From Sipunculus nudus (taxonomy: Eukaryota; Annelida; Sipuncula; Golfingiida; Sipunculidae), in the NCBI GenBank assembly GCA_026874595.1, contig CM049313.1, positions 10,289,508 to 10,353,507 of the forward strand: a stretch of 64,000 bases of DNA, written 5' to 3'. Position numbers and translations under genes: made by a program. This document shows positions 1 to 12,328 of the stretch, one piece after another (position 1 is the first letter of the stretch; each line of letters starts with the position of its first letter). Below the pieces are notes generated by a model, which saw nothing but the letters and a program-made list of their open reading frames with translations, did not search any database and had not been told where the DNA came from.

Positions 1-3000
1 ACAGCCAGCTGAAGAAATAGGTGAGATTATGTTTTTGTCACGGCTTGCACATTCAGATTTGTAAAACATTTTAGATTTATTTTATGTTTTGCTTTCTACA
101 TAATTATCTGAATTACTGTAAAAAGCTTTGTAATTATAATACTTCAGAGCGAGTCATGTGTTCAAGTACTCTGCAGTATTTTCTGCAGAATTTTGCACTT
201 TGTGCCCGCATCACCAATGTTCTCCAGATAAATCAAGCATTAAAGACCAAATTTGGATTCCATAAAAAAAAAACTCAATAAACTTTTAATTAATTTTATG
301 ACTTTAGATTGTCTTTTAAAAGCACAGGCAGATAAATAAGAAAATGTAGAGATACACTATGACATTAGACAAACCTTGAATCTACAAGGCAAACACAGAT
401 ACAGTCTGACGGACTGATATGTTAATGTTAACTTTAGATACAGGAAAGGTGCATGTGGTGGCCATAAAAAAGAAAAGAGCTGCAAAGGATCCGGCCATTA
501 AAGAAGGATTACCATTACCAAAAAACGGGGCGTGCAAACACTACAGGAAGAGCTACCGCTGGTTCAGGTGAGAGCATAATGCTGTACATGAGTCGGGGAA
601 GTTCAGCGGAAAAAGAATATACTTTGTATGAACACATCTGTCTGGGACTGTATGCGTCAGTTTTTGATCAAGTATCACTAGGGACATCTGGTGGTGATAT
701 TTTAAATATCTCCAATTCTTGCTCATTTGTGCCAGTCTCACCAGAGATATCTAGTGGTAATATTTAGAATTATCAAATTTGACTCAGATTGTGGCCAAGT
801 TTCACTGGAGACATCTATAGGTAATATTTGGAATTACTCAGTTTGTCTCAGATTATTATGCAGTGTAACTAGAGACATCTGGTGGTAATATTTTGAATAC
901 TTTAATGTTTGTTAGACTTTTTCCACATTTTATATTACAGAACTGGATAAATTTTCATTAAGGTGGGCATTTAGTTTATATGGTCCCAGACAGCTGATAT
1001 GGTGCGACGCACTGCTGATACTTTAACAATAATCAGCATGTTGCTGCAGTGTTACTGCAGTAACTGTGCAACACAAAAATATGTGCCAAGTTAATATCCA
1101 GCAGGGCATTTAAGTGAGAAGGTCTTGTGAGAAGAGTAGTCATGAGACATTATCTCTAAGTTATTAAGGTTCCCAGGTCTATGTATAATTTGTTGAATAA
1201 TAAAAGACAACTAATTAAATGTTTATTCACATAAAATAACATTTGACCTCCCTTCTTGACCAGGCCACACATTGAAACTTTTGTGTTAATTTGATGAGAA
1301 AGGGGAAACTTGTATCAAGAAATCTCTTGGCCCACTATGAAAGTGAATTTGGATCTATGAATCCTTTATGAATTTTATCAACTTTTAATACCATGTTTCA
1401 ACCACCTATTCATTGTACAGATTCCCATGCTGTGGAATGACATACCCTTGTGACATCTGCCATGATCTTGAGGAGGACCATGAATTCAAGTTCGCCAACC
1501 GCGTCATCTGTGGCTACTGTTGTAAAGAACAGGTATGTCAACAACCAATCAAAAGTTTGTATTTGCTTTTATACAACAGTTTTAGATCAGATGAATAATG
1601 GTATACCCATGCTCCTTCCGTCGGTTACATTTAGTCATGCATATTTAATGAGGTCAGAGGTCACCAGGCTACTTCATGATGTTACCACAATAACTTACCT
1701 GGAATATGACGGATTTTGATTAACCTCAACAGAAATATTAACAAATATAATATCTCGCCTAAGTTTTGATTCCCGGCAGAATCCATACAGGTTTAATGAG
1801 GTCAGAGGTCACCAGACTTGGGTGACAGTGACACTGTGATTGCTTTTAAAAAATTTGTTGGAATTCATGAAATTCATAAATATTTTCCAATAGTTTCTTG
1901 CATGAATTCTTTTCAAAATTTAGGCATGCATCATTGCAGTGCTCTTGTTGAACTTGTGATATAATGAGGGTAGGAAACAATCATGTGGTTAAGTGTTTCT
2001 GTATTTTGGAGAATAAGATCTTCATTTTAAACCCAGTCACCGCCAAGGCACATCAAGATTCAGGCTACACCAAAAATAAATTGTTCTATGGACTATCGAA
2101 GTAAAAAATTAAGAGTGATTAGGAAGTTTAATATTTCCACTGGAGATAAATTACTTGGAATGTTGTCAGCCTTGCAGCAAGAATACAAAATTTGGGTAAA
2201 ATTCTTGAAATGATTGAAATAAACAACACAAAGTTAAGTTCATTTTACATGTAATTGTATGAATACTTTGAGGGTTGAGACATTAAAAATTACCGTTTAA
2301 TCATTTTAAACCTAGCCTAATAGACTTAGTAATGCAGTCTGGAGCTAAATGTAAAACACTTAACACTTCATATTTACTGTTAATTTATGTATATTTCATG
2401 TTGATTTATGTGTATTGCAGCCATTTTCAGCAGAGCGTCCTTGTACTGGTTGCGGACTTTCAATGACCAAAAAGGCCAGTGCACACTGGGAAGGTGGCAA
2501 GGGCTGCAGAGACAAAGTTAAAATGTCCAAGTAAGTTCACGCAGTTGATATTTTAAAACTTACCTATATTAAGTTCAATACTTAAAAAAATTATGAATAG
2601 ACAGGGGTTTTGTTTGTCCTCTCTGTTTTAATCCAAAACTTAACAACTTAATCTCGACATTTAAAGATATTTTCAATATCTTGTTTTGGTCTTTAACTTA
2701 TATTACCGTACACCAGTTCAGATGACGCCAGTAAATGTTGATACATGATACAATGTTGAAGGGATTTTTGATGTTTCAGGCCTCATTTCATTCACTGATC
2801 ACTTGAAGTATTTAATATCTTTTGAAGATGTATTATAAATACTGTTTCATCTTTTAATCTGACCCAGTCAATAAATGACTGACCTTTAGGACAAAATGTA
2901 TTATTTAGAAATAAATTGAAGGAAAAACCCCTAAGCCAATGGAAACTGGCAATATCATTTGCTTCTTATGATCACATTCAGGCTAGAAATGCCTAAATGG

Positions 3001-3561
3001 CCTTTGACCTGACAAACAGCCCTGCCAAATTTTTGCTTGAATTGTGGAAGACAGGTGGTCTTTTCCTGTTTACATTTATTTTAGATTTCAGACAAATTCT
3101 GACACTATTTACATTTAGATTACAGGCAATATCTTGCCAGCTTTTTGTCAGCTTTACCAAATTTCCATCAGTTCCTATACTGAGGGTTTCCTTTAGGTAA
3201 AAGGGAGTATTATGGGAGTGTTTAGATCTGAAAATGTATATGCAGTATGTGGGACCTGAGAGAAATTAGCCATATGAGGGGGTTCTAGGTGTCACTTTAG
3301 AGTGTGCTTTAGTGAGCCTGTAAACAGTAAAGGGGTTAAAGTTGTTACACACCAGGTAATGGTCTAAGAATCAGAAATCAATACATTAGATGGGGATGGA
3401 TTGAAGAAGAGAAATTATTCACGTGATTATCAGATTGTATCTTTACTTTCAGGTCTGACCATCAGAAGTACGAGGGAACCAACAAAACAGTGTCAAGGAA
3501 AGCCCAGGCAAAGCTGCCAGGAAACAAGACCAAAAAAGTTACAAAGCTAAGACACACATAA
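1..3561 (+). CDS. CHY-type zinc-finger protein, 3' part of the gene (five exons)
   Basis: The visible exons are 1-20 (end of a longer exon), 444-567, 1421-1532, 2421-2530 and 3453-3561, with the TAA stop at 3559-3561. All junctions are GT/AG and the phases agree across every intron. The joined reading frame has a basic lead-in, then the CHY zinc-finger signature: CKHY at the start, FPCCG, PCDICHD, an H, CGYCC, CTGCG and a later C, spaced as in the CHY finger of yeast Hot13-like and fission-yeast C18H10.09-like proteins. It lacks the RING and zinc-ribbon parts of RCHY1. After the finger comes a lysine-rich tail of about 30 residues that ends the protein. The family binds several zinc ions; the cellular role of animal members is poorly known, so I give no function. 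The N-terminus lies outside the window. Confidence 0.85.
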
Positions 3562-4108
3562 ACAGACTGACAAAATCTTGGAAGTATTAAGAGGATACAG
3601 AGATGATAGTGAAGTTAGGTTTAGGTAAAACATGGACAATCATTTGATTATGAGACCGAGAAGGGGATGGTCAGCCTGTTGATAGGCAGAGAAGATGGAC
3701 CTAGTTATGATAAAGAGATGATTTGTCTGATAGCAGTATACAAGAGGTAGCTGTTGTAATTCTGAGCAGATGAGAAGCATGTTACCAGTAGTCTTACCAA
3801 AAGTGTACAGGTAATCCTTGCGATGTCTTTTAAAATTGAATTGAATTTTATCAAGCATGAAAATAACTAAGCAGAAAAAAAACATGGATTGATTGGGAAA
3901 TTTGATTTGCCAAGAGATAAACAGAGGTGATGATGTAAATAACTGATAAGTAGACTTAGTTTGCAGCATTTAGTGTCAAACCATTTAGTTAGTCCTGTGG
4001 ATATCAACTTCATAATGCACAGAGAGGTGGGCATTAATTTGATTAAAAAAGTCTGTATAGATGTTGTCAATTTGATGAGAGTAGATACATGTGGATGTCA
4101 GTATTATA
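3562..4108 (+). other. 3' UTR or intergenic sequence after the CHY gene
   Basis: AT-rich sequence with no coding similarity that I can see. It probably begins as the 3' UTR of the CHY gene. I did not find a convincing polyadenylation signal close to the stop. Confidence 0.4.
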
Positions 4109-4501
4109 CCCCTTTCACACAGCAAATGCAAACCATTTTGAAAACGTTTTAGAGCTATCATACAGGAATCCAAAGCATTTTAAAAATGTTTTGGCCAAAG
4201 CATTTTGGATCCAGCTCAGGAGTTGGTTTCAAACTGTTTTGAATGCGAATCATTTTGATATTTTTATCCACATTGCTTTACTGTTGTGTGAACACTCTAA
4301 AATGGTTTGGTCAAAGTTTTCAAGCAGCAACTTGTTCACAGCACAAGCATGAATGCTTGTGTCAGCATGTTGTTACATTGTTCCACATGTGAAATGTACA
4401 CAACAGGCATTGGTGCTACATGCCCATGTGAATGCACAAAACTGGTTTGGCCAAACCACTTTGCCCAAATCAGTTTGAAAACGTTTTGTGTGTGAAAGGG
4501 G
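4109..4501. mobile_element. Palindromic MITE (non-autonomous DNA transposon)
   Basis: The ends are inverted: CCCCTTTCACACAG on the left and TGTGTGAAAGGGG on the right. A second inverted motif, GAAAACGTTTT, lies inside each end. ATTATA flanks the element at 4103-4108 and again at 4503-4508, one base away from the right end, which suggests a target duplication. The interior repeats CCATTTTGAA-like and GGTTTGGCCAAA-like words in both orientations, so the whole element could fold into one long hairpin. It has no transposase. The superfamily is unclear. Confidence 0.75.
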
Positions 4502-4519
4502 AATTATAAAGTAGATTGA

Positions 4520-5035
4520 AGAGAGTGTCAAGATGATAAAGCGTAGACAGAGGTGGATGTCAAGATGATAAAGCGTAGACAGAGGTGGGTGTCAAGATGA
4601 TAAAGCGTAGACAGAGGTGGGTGTCAAGAAGATAAAAGCGTAGACTGAGGTGAGTGTCAATATGATAAAGAGTGACAGAGTTGGATTTCAAGATGATAAA
4701 GAGTAGACAGAGGTGGATTTCAAGATGATAAAGAGTAGACAGAGGTGGATTTCAAGATGATAAATAGTAGACTGAGGTGGGTGTTAATATGATAAAGAGT
4801 GACAGAGGTGAATTTCAAGATGATAAAGAGTAGACAGAGGTGAATGTCAAGATGAAAGGAGGATGTCAAGATGATAGGTGATAGAAGTAGACAGTGGTGG
4901 GTGTCAAGATGATAAAGAGTAGACAGAGGTGGGTGTGAAGTTGATAAAGATTAGACAAGAGGTGGGTGTAGGATGATAGGTAGATGTCAAGATGATAGGT
5001 GATAGAAGAAGACAGAGGTGGGTGTCAATTTGAGG
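4520..5035. repeat. 32-bp minisatellite
   Basis: About 15 copies of a 32-bp unit of the form GTCAAGATGATAAAG plus CGTAGACAGAGGTGGRT. The first copies are nearly identical; later ones differ by small deletions and substitutions. The open frames over it are repeat artefacts. Confidence 0.9.
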
Positions 5036-6599
5036 GGAAAAGTAGAAAAAAATAATTTGTTTGATTAACAGAAAACAAGAATATAGAAATCTCAGATCCT
5101 TAAGACATCTTAAAACAAGGTGATATGACTGCAATATAGTACTATTTACTTGAATTCTGTTTCAAATATTTGATGTGTATTTTAATTATAAATATTTTAT
5201 AAGGACTTGCTGTTCACAGTCATAAAAAAAAATCTCTGTCTTTGTGGACAAGTTCTATTGTGAATCAGCTAGGGTATTGTCTGGTCTATTACGACATGAT
5301 GGACATTAATCTCCACATCATTCAATTCTAATACCAAGGATAACAAACATCAAACAAATACTGTGTAAATACACAAAACTCTTTATTAAAATACCTTTTC
5401 AGGTTACTTGGCATATCACACCTTTTAGTAAATGTCCTAGTATGTATGCTGGTTAAATGAAGGGTATCTGCAATTTATTTTTGTGTGAAGGCCATATGGT
5501 GCTTTGTTGTATGATACACTAATAATGCTCATGTTTTCACGAAAGGTCTGGTAGTTATATTTTATATTTATAATATGGTGCTTTCTTTTCCTGCCGGTAA
5601 AAGGAGCCACTTTATACATAATGTTAACTAGGAGTTTTAAGTATTTCAGAAGTATTTTTTGTGATATTTATTGAGTATAAAATAGTTTGTATATATATAT
5701 ATATATATGTAAGACCGTTGTTAAATGTTTCAGCTACTGCATTCATGTACAGTGTATGACTGTGGAAAAATAGTTCTAATGAATAAATGTTTGATTTGTT
5801 GCATTTCTGTGTTTGGGAGTCATATTTTTACAACTAGAAATCTACGTGCTAATGAATGCAAGCCTCCACCATCCAGGTTTTCACCCATATTCCCAGGTTC
5901 ACTGTGGATAAGTGACTGTAGATTTGTGAATATTCCTTGATGACATTCTGGATCCAGATCATGAGCTAGATTCACACCGAAACTGATTCTTCACTGGCCC
6001 ACTTTGCCCAGATGCAAATTACATGAGATTACATTTATGATTGCACAAGTTATATTGTGAACAATCTAGACACAAACAGAATGAATGGGATGAACACATA
6101 CCCTCCACTCTATTTTTTTTATCTAGGAGGCAAAAATGAGCAGACGATTGCATATTGTGTTACATAGAATAAAACAATAGAACATTTGACAATTCAGACA
6201 TTACTTCTGTTGTTGCTAATGAAGTCGACAGGATACGCAACAAGTGTCCTTTATGTGTCATGGCCTGTGACACTGGTCTGACATTAAATTTTGAAAAAAC
6301 GATAGCAAAATATAATTACTGTTGGTGATGTTATAAAATTTTATTTGCCAAATTTTGTCCAGCTTGAAAAAATGACTTGTCTGGTTGTAGCATTCTTTCC
6401 ACTATCTGGTCCAATGCAAATTCTCTAACTGATTACCATCCATTAACATATTCAAGGAGTGAACAGAGGAATTTATTAGGTGGGGGCTGGCTGAAGAGGC
6501 TACAATGTAGCATAGGTGAGGAGTGAACTGTTGAATGGGGGGGGGGGGGGGGTAGGGAAGGAGTGTATGGGAGGTTTGGGGGGGGGGGGGGTTCCAACT
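5036..6599. other. Non-coding sequence with a short TA microsatellite and G runs
   Basis: AT-rich; no gene recognised. There is a TA run at about 5689-5708. Two long G runs lie near 6538-6553 and 6579-6590, just before the family D repeat. Confidence 0.5.
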
Positions 6600-7230
6600 G
6601 TTTTTAGCGAACCTGTGAGCTTATGCAGTGGTGAGGCGGCGTCCATCGTGCGTCGTCTGTATGTTAACCATAGCTATCTCAAAAACGGCAGAAGCTAGCA
6701 TCACCAAATTTTTTGCAAATAATATGTCATCTGAAAAACTCTATCGGATTTTGTTTATTTTTTCTAACTGCATTTTCTTAGATTTTATAGGGAAAAAGCT
6801 TTAAAAATCTTTATCTCCGAAACTGTCCAGCCAAATTGTCCTGAGCTATAATCACCAAATTTTATACCAATGTTTGTCAAACATGTCATATCTGATTTTG
6901 AGGTATTGGTGGCGCCACCTACATTGATGTGTTTTTTACAAGCGAAAATGTAATTTTAAACTCTTCTAGCTTATACACTGATTTATGATGAAACCGTTAA
7001 GCTGATTTGTTTAAACGTTACAAGAATTATTCTATGGTAGGGTTCTGCCAGTTTTATAAGAATAGATTGGGTAAATACAGTTTTAAAAAAACATTGTAGC
7101 CAATTGAAAAAGGCTTTCTGTATTTGAAAACAGATTTGACAACATACTGAGTTTCAGCAGCCAAGTCAAGAGGTCACTCAGTACAAACAGGTGGGGTCCA
7201 GACATCACCATGGCAACTGACCTGGCTCGA
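6600..7230 (-). repeat. Family D repeat copy (inverted)
   Basis: The sequence TTTTTAGCGAACCTGTGAGC at the left edge is the reverse complement of the right edge of the copy that ends near 11592. Inside lies GGTGGCGCCACC at 6908-6919, plus phrases such as ATCTCNNAAACNGNNNNACC that recur in the other copies. It belongs to the window's tandem-repeat element complex and has no coding capacity. Confidence 0.6.
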
Positions 7231-7238
7231 GGGGGGGT

Positions 7239-7288
7239 GTCTAGACAATGTGTCTAGACGTCTAGACACAGCGTCTAGACGTCTAGAC
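7239..7288. repeat. Five copies of the palindrome GTCTAGAC
   Basis: GTCTAGAC occurs at 7239, 7252, 7260, 7273 and 7281, with spacings 13, 8, 13 and 8, so the copies form two regular pairs. No gene lies near it. Confidence 0.85.
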
Positions 7289-7348
7289 ACAATGTTTAGA
7301 TGAAGAATTCCCAGTTTATTGGAACTATATCTTTCAACTGTTTGAAAA

Positions 7349-10300
7349 CAAGGGACCCATGGGTCACGGCACTCAGCTGATCGTGATTGGACTATAAATG
7401 TTTCTCCACTGTGATACTATATCGAGTCGATAAAGCTTATGAATATCATGGACATATTGGGCTATTATAAAGGAATGTAATGTAATATGTGAGTAAATGA
7501 TAAATGAAATAACCTGACTGATGGATTAATAGAGTCAAATATAGTGGTTTATTTTTTATTTATTTAGGAGGGGTTGAAAATTGTGATATATTTGAGCACA
7601 TATGAATGCAATGACAGCAGTAATAAGCAGTAGAAGAATGATGGTAAGGCTTTTTGTTGAAGGATCTAAAGTGTATGGTAGTCTCCAAGCTTTCAATTTG
7701 ACAGATATGATGTTATGATTAACTATGCTGATGAAGTGATTTATGAATTTGTGACTGTATGACACAATATCTCTTTAGTCTTGACAAGGTACATTATTGT
7801 GATGCCCACTATGTCTACATATTACACAATATTGACATAATTTCTGGCATGTACATAGGTAACTATGGACGAATAGTTATACAAAATATTAAAGTATGAA
7901 TATATCTGATTCATCTTGTTCTTGCTTACTGAGGCTGACTTTGGGATGGGGTTCGGAGAAGGGAAAAGTGAGGGCAGCACAAAGGTGGATGTAGAAATAT
8001 TCTATTGTAATGTTTTTCATTTATACCAGAAATTGAAAAGCTAAGAGGAAAGGGGCCCTCCTACTTGGTTATAGTAAGGTTCTAAATATATGATTGCAAA
8101 CTAATACTCTGACAAGACTGTTATAAAGAAAAACAGTAAAAGTTTTGAGATACTGTGATGCATATGAAAATTTACAGATGGACAGGTAAGTGGACAGAAT
8201 GGACTAATACCTTTATTTCACTTTCAAGGGAATAATGCATTTAAGTTTATATATAATCCTATTTTTTTTTAAGCATATCCACTTTTTCCATTAAGAAGTT
8301 TTTATCTGAATCATTTTTTTTATTTACAGGTTTTATAAATTTTTAATAAAAAAACCTCAAAATATAAGTTAAAATATTAGAATTGTTGCAAAAGATGCAA
8401 TCATTATATATACAGAGTAAAAAACTGAAACTATAAGTTACAATATTAGAATTGTTACAAAAGTTGCAATCATCATATATCCAGAGTGTAGCTCATATTG
8501 GGTCATATTATGCATACACATATATTTTATTATTTTTAAATCATAAATGTTTAAACTAAATTTAAAAGAAAATAATGCCACAACATGGCATCTACAAGAA
8601 TATTCCTTAAATCACTATTAAAAAGTTTTGCACATTGGAGTTTTCAGTACATGCTTAATTTTATTCACCAAAATAAAAAATAAAAAATTCAGTAAATTTG
8701 ATAAAATAAAACATCTTTTCAAATAAAGTATACACACTGTTGGTTGAATGACGGACAAACAATATCATTGTGCTAATTACTATCCCAGTTATAATTTATT
8801 ACTGGAATTAATAGTCAATTTCACACCTGGTGAAGTTTTTACTCTTCTCAAGTAAGGAATTACTTATCTCATGAACATCCACACTTTCATAGCAATACAC
8901 CACTTTGTGGACACAATTAAATGTACACTTTAATCATTGTAACCCTGGTGGTACAATACAAAATTTAAAATGTAGCATAGCCTAGAATAAGAATGAATCA
9001 AATACAGAAAATAATAACATTCATCTAGTTTATGCACCATCTGGGGGGGGGGGGGGTGCAGGGCAGAGGGTAAGGCTGCTGGTAGGTGGCCAAGCTGACC
9101 CAAGGCAAGCTGCCTGGGGTGGGTTACATAATGCAAGTGAAGGCTGTACTACTAGGTGGGCTAGATGTAAAAAAACACTTGACATGGTGTATTAAAACAT
9201 GAATAAAAGCTATTCTTTCCAATCAATTTCTTTGAAATTTCAGATTTTAAAAGATTAAATCCTTATGTATATATGCTGTGAAAATTAAATCAACAGTGCC
9301 AAAGTTGGACAAAATTTTAGGTATTGATTTTTTATTTATGCTAATAACTTGAAAAATTTGCAAAATTCAGATCTAATTTTGGGTAAACAATTGAATCTTG
9401 ATTATATAAAGTTATATTCCTGAAAAAAAAAGTCTCTAGGTTCAGCAATTCTCATGTTAGGTGAGTAAATATATTTCCTGAATTTTTAAAAAATTGCATT
9501 TTGTTTTGGCCCATAACTTCAAAATAATACCCAATACTGACCTAATTTTTGGTATGTTCACAGAAAATGTATGAAAGAATGTGAATACTAAATACGATCA
9601 AAAACAGATCAGTGGTTTTGATATTAGGCAGCCTTGAAGTGTAACAATGGCTTTTTTTATGGAAAACGGAGTTTTTTTCCTTAATATCTCGAAGGAATGA
9701 AGTCCTAATGACCCAATTTTCGGTATGGTAGGAGATTTTGGGGACATATAAAATTATGCCAACAGCTTGGGGAGCATAGAGATGTGCACTGAATGACCTA
9801 CAGTCATCAAAGTGGACTGCTTGACAATGTAAGGGAATAAAATAAGAGCCTCCAAAAAAATTCAATAACTAGCCTAATTTTGCAGCTTTTATTTTCAAAT
9901 TTCAGATTTTACCAGATTAAATCCTTATGTATACATGTTGTGAAAATTAAATCCACAGTACTTACAGGAAAAAAACAGGCAAGAGTTGGGCAAAATTTAA
10001 GGTACCAATTTTATATTTTTGCCAATATTTAAAAAAATTTAACAGATTTTGATCTAATTTTTGGTATACAATTAAATTTTAATTAATTAAAGGGGCCCAA
10101 TCACCTATAAAGCATGTTGAGTTTACACGATAAATAGCTTCTTCCCTTTAAACTAAATCTGTACCTGCCAAAATATTGCCCTGAAACCTTTGCTTTCTCC
10201 TGTAAACGAGTTAAAAACAGTGGACCGGGCGCGATGACAGGTGTAAACATAAACACAGCGCGTGGGGCCGAGTGCATCTCTGAGCCATAACAAGTGTCAA

Positions 10301-11075
10301 TCAGGAGATGCCCTGACTGACTTGGCCCCAAAAAATGTAATACTTATTTCTGCTGGCTGAAAAACGGCGTGTTGCCCCTCTTAATCGGACTTTCGGTCAC
10401 GCGGCCTTGTTATGGTAAACAGACTGTGTTTACCAACATGCAGAGCCATAATATGGTGTTAAAAAGCCGTATGCAAGGAAATAAGACCAAGTGCTGGGAT
10501 GGTTTTACTGGGAAACATTTGTATAAATATAAACTGAACTGATAGTATGAAACAATAGATATAATTTAGCTCCTGATTATGTCCCTTTAAAGTTGTATTA
10601 CTGGAAAAAAGTCCCTACCTTTAACACTTTTGGTCTTAAGTGACCAAATATCTTCCTGATTTTTTTACAAAGTCCATTATGTTTGGGCCTATAACTTTTT
10701 TAAATTATATAATACTGACTTAATATCTGGCATGTACATAGGAACTATATAGAGGAATATTTATGGTAAATATGATGAAAACCGGATGAGTGGTTTTGAT
10801 ATTAGGCAGTCCTGAAGTGTGAAAATAGATTTCTAATAAAAAAATTGAGGTTTTTCCTTAATATCTCGAAGGAGTGAAGTCCTATTGATCCAATTTTTGG
10901 CATGGTAGGAGATTTTGGGGACATCTAACAGTATGCAGAATTTCAGATTCGTAGGTCCAACGGTGTCGAAACGTGCCAGTCTTACGGACGGACAGACGGA
11001 CGGACGGCAAGACAGACGGACGACGGACAATGGACCACGACTATAGCTCAGATGACTTATAGTCAGCTGAGCTAA
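7349..11075 (+). mobile_element. Family C hairpin-ended element (probable single copy, nested insertion inside)
   Basis: The left end reads CAAGGGACCCATGGGTCACG followed by CTCAGCTGA. The right end has a run of ACGG, then AGCTCAGATGACT, TATA, GTCAGCTGAGCT and AAAC, which folds into a near-perfect hairpin. The right part, from about 9170, holds two diverged copies of a unit of several hundred bases that recurs at 43850-45227 and 51528-52507. I see no continuous similarity between 7400 and 9170, so the left boundary could belong to another fragment. There is no transposase. Confidence 0.55.
10091..10586. mobile_element. piggyBac-like MITE flanked by TTAA
   Basis: TTAA lies at 10087-10090 and 10587-10590. 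The ends are inverted and imperfect: AGGGGCCCAATCACC against AGGGACATAATCA. The related copy near 44740 reads straight through this point with a single TTAA, so it is a natural empty site. A TTAA duplication fits piggyBac-type transposition; there is no transposase. A diverged inverted copy lies at 26117-26756. Confidence 0.8.
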
Positions 11076-11600
11076 ACATTGGTTTGCATTTTAAGCGAAT
11101 TGGGTTTATTATCACATGTGAACTGCTGTGCCCTCATTTTTGGTTGACCTCTGACCTTTCCTCGCTGCCCAGCGTCATTTCCATACATAAACCCGCATAT
11201 CTCAGGAACCGTTTCACCGATCAGGCTAAAAATTTTGCACAAATGTAGCCCCATGATAGCTTTATAGCATACACTAAAAATGGTGGCGCCACCTGCAACC
11301 ATTTTTGCACAGCGTCCATCTGTTCAACTGCCTTGGGATAAAATCACTCATATCTCAGCAGTGGTTTGACTTTTCCACCTGAAATTTTTCAGGTTTTTAC
11401 ATCCTGGACAGCTTTCTTGATTTTATGACCAGTGGCGCCACCTACATTCACTTTGCAGACATCCAAGCTTATATCTCGGGAACCGTTTGACCAACGGTTT
11501 CTGACTTACAGCCATGGACGGCGGAAAGCCAGCCCTGGACAGCAGACGGCTGACGCTGCGCCATCGCATAAGCTCACAGGTTCGCTAAAAAATAAACCTC
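11076..11600 (+). repeat. Family D repeat copy
   Basis: The sequence carries GGTGGCGCCACC at 11282-11293 and a one-base variant near 11431. It ends in GCATAAGCTCACAGGTTCGC followed by TAAAAA, which matches the inverted copy starting at 6600. Repeat phrases such as CTCGGGAACCGTTTGACC are shared with family A interiors. Confidence 0.65.
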
Positions 11601-12146
11601 CATTCATACTCCCAAACTTTGCACAGGTTCACATTAGGCCTGTAGGCCTTGTTAGGTATAAAGCCTGTGTTATTCTATTTCCCGGATCTTTAAGGTTAAA
11701 AAATAAAAAAAGTTGGGGCGCCCATTACCCTAAATCTGCCCCTGTATTCCAATGATATAGAAGTGTGAATAGTAGGGCTGAATCAATATACTGATACATA
11801 TAGATACTAGTACCGGTACATAATTGTTACGCCGCATCAATATTGTTACTGATATGCTGTGCATGCTGTATATTATTGTATAGAGGAAACTCAATGAAAA
11901 CAAGGGCACCGCAAAGCATAATTATATGTGGTGTAAAACTCAAGTGTGAAAATGATGAGGGGCAGTCTTTGACCTTGACCTTAGACCCTTTTATTATGAA
12001 AGTAATAGGGTTCTTCAACCATGGGGGGTGAGCCGTATGTGCAAGATGAAAGGTGTTGATCAAACGGTTTGCCTTAAAATGGGTCGACAAGCTTTTTCAA
12101 GAAGTGGGACCTGTGGCCTTGACCTTTTTATTGACCTCAAAATTAA
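11601..12146. other. Repeat-derived sequence without a gene
   Basis: Contains phrases such as GGTTTGCCTTAAAATG and TGTGGCCTTGACC that recur at 18540-18720 and in the 49593-51115 array. No coding sequence recognised. Confidence 0.5.
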
Positions 12147-12328
12147 CAAGTGACCCATGGGTCATGACGCTCAGCTGACTGGGAAGAGATTCGCAAAAGG
12201 AAATTTTATCATCAGAATGGTAGTATATACCCATTCAACTGAAGCATCAAATAGATTAACCAACAGGCCAAGATTTAGTCTGTATTTATATATCTCAAAA
12301 ATAGAGAAAAATGTGTAAACTTTTAAAA

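Noticed and set aside
6538-6590. G runs as a G-quadruplex regulator
   Set aside because: Simple G homopolymers recur in many repeat units here (for example 14983, 17645, 18905); no gene context supports a role.
11432-11755. Open frame of 107 codons
   Set aside because: Lies in family D repeat sequence with the palindrome GTGGCGCCACC; no protein similarity.
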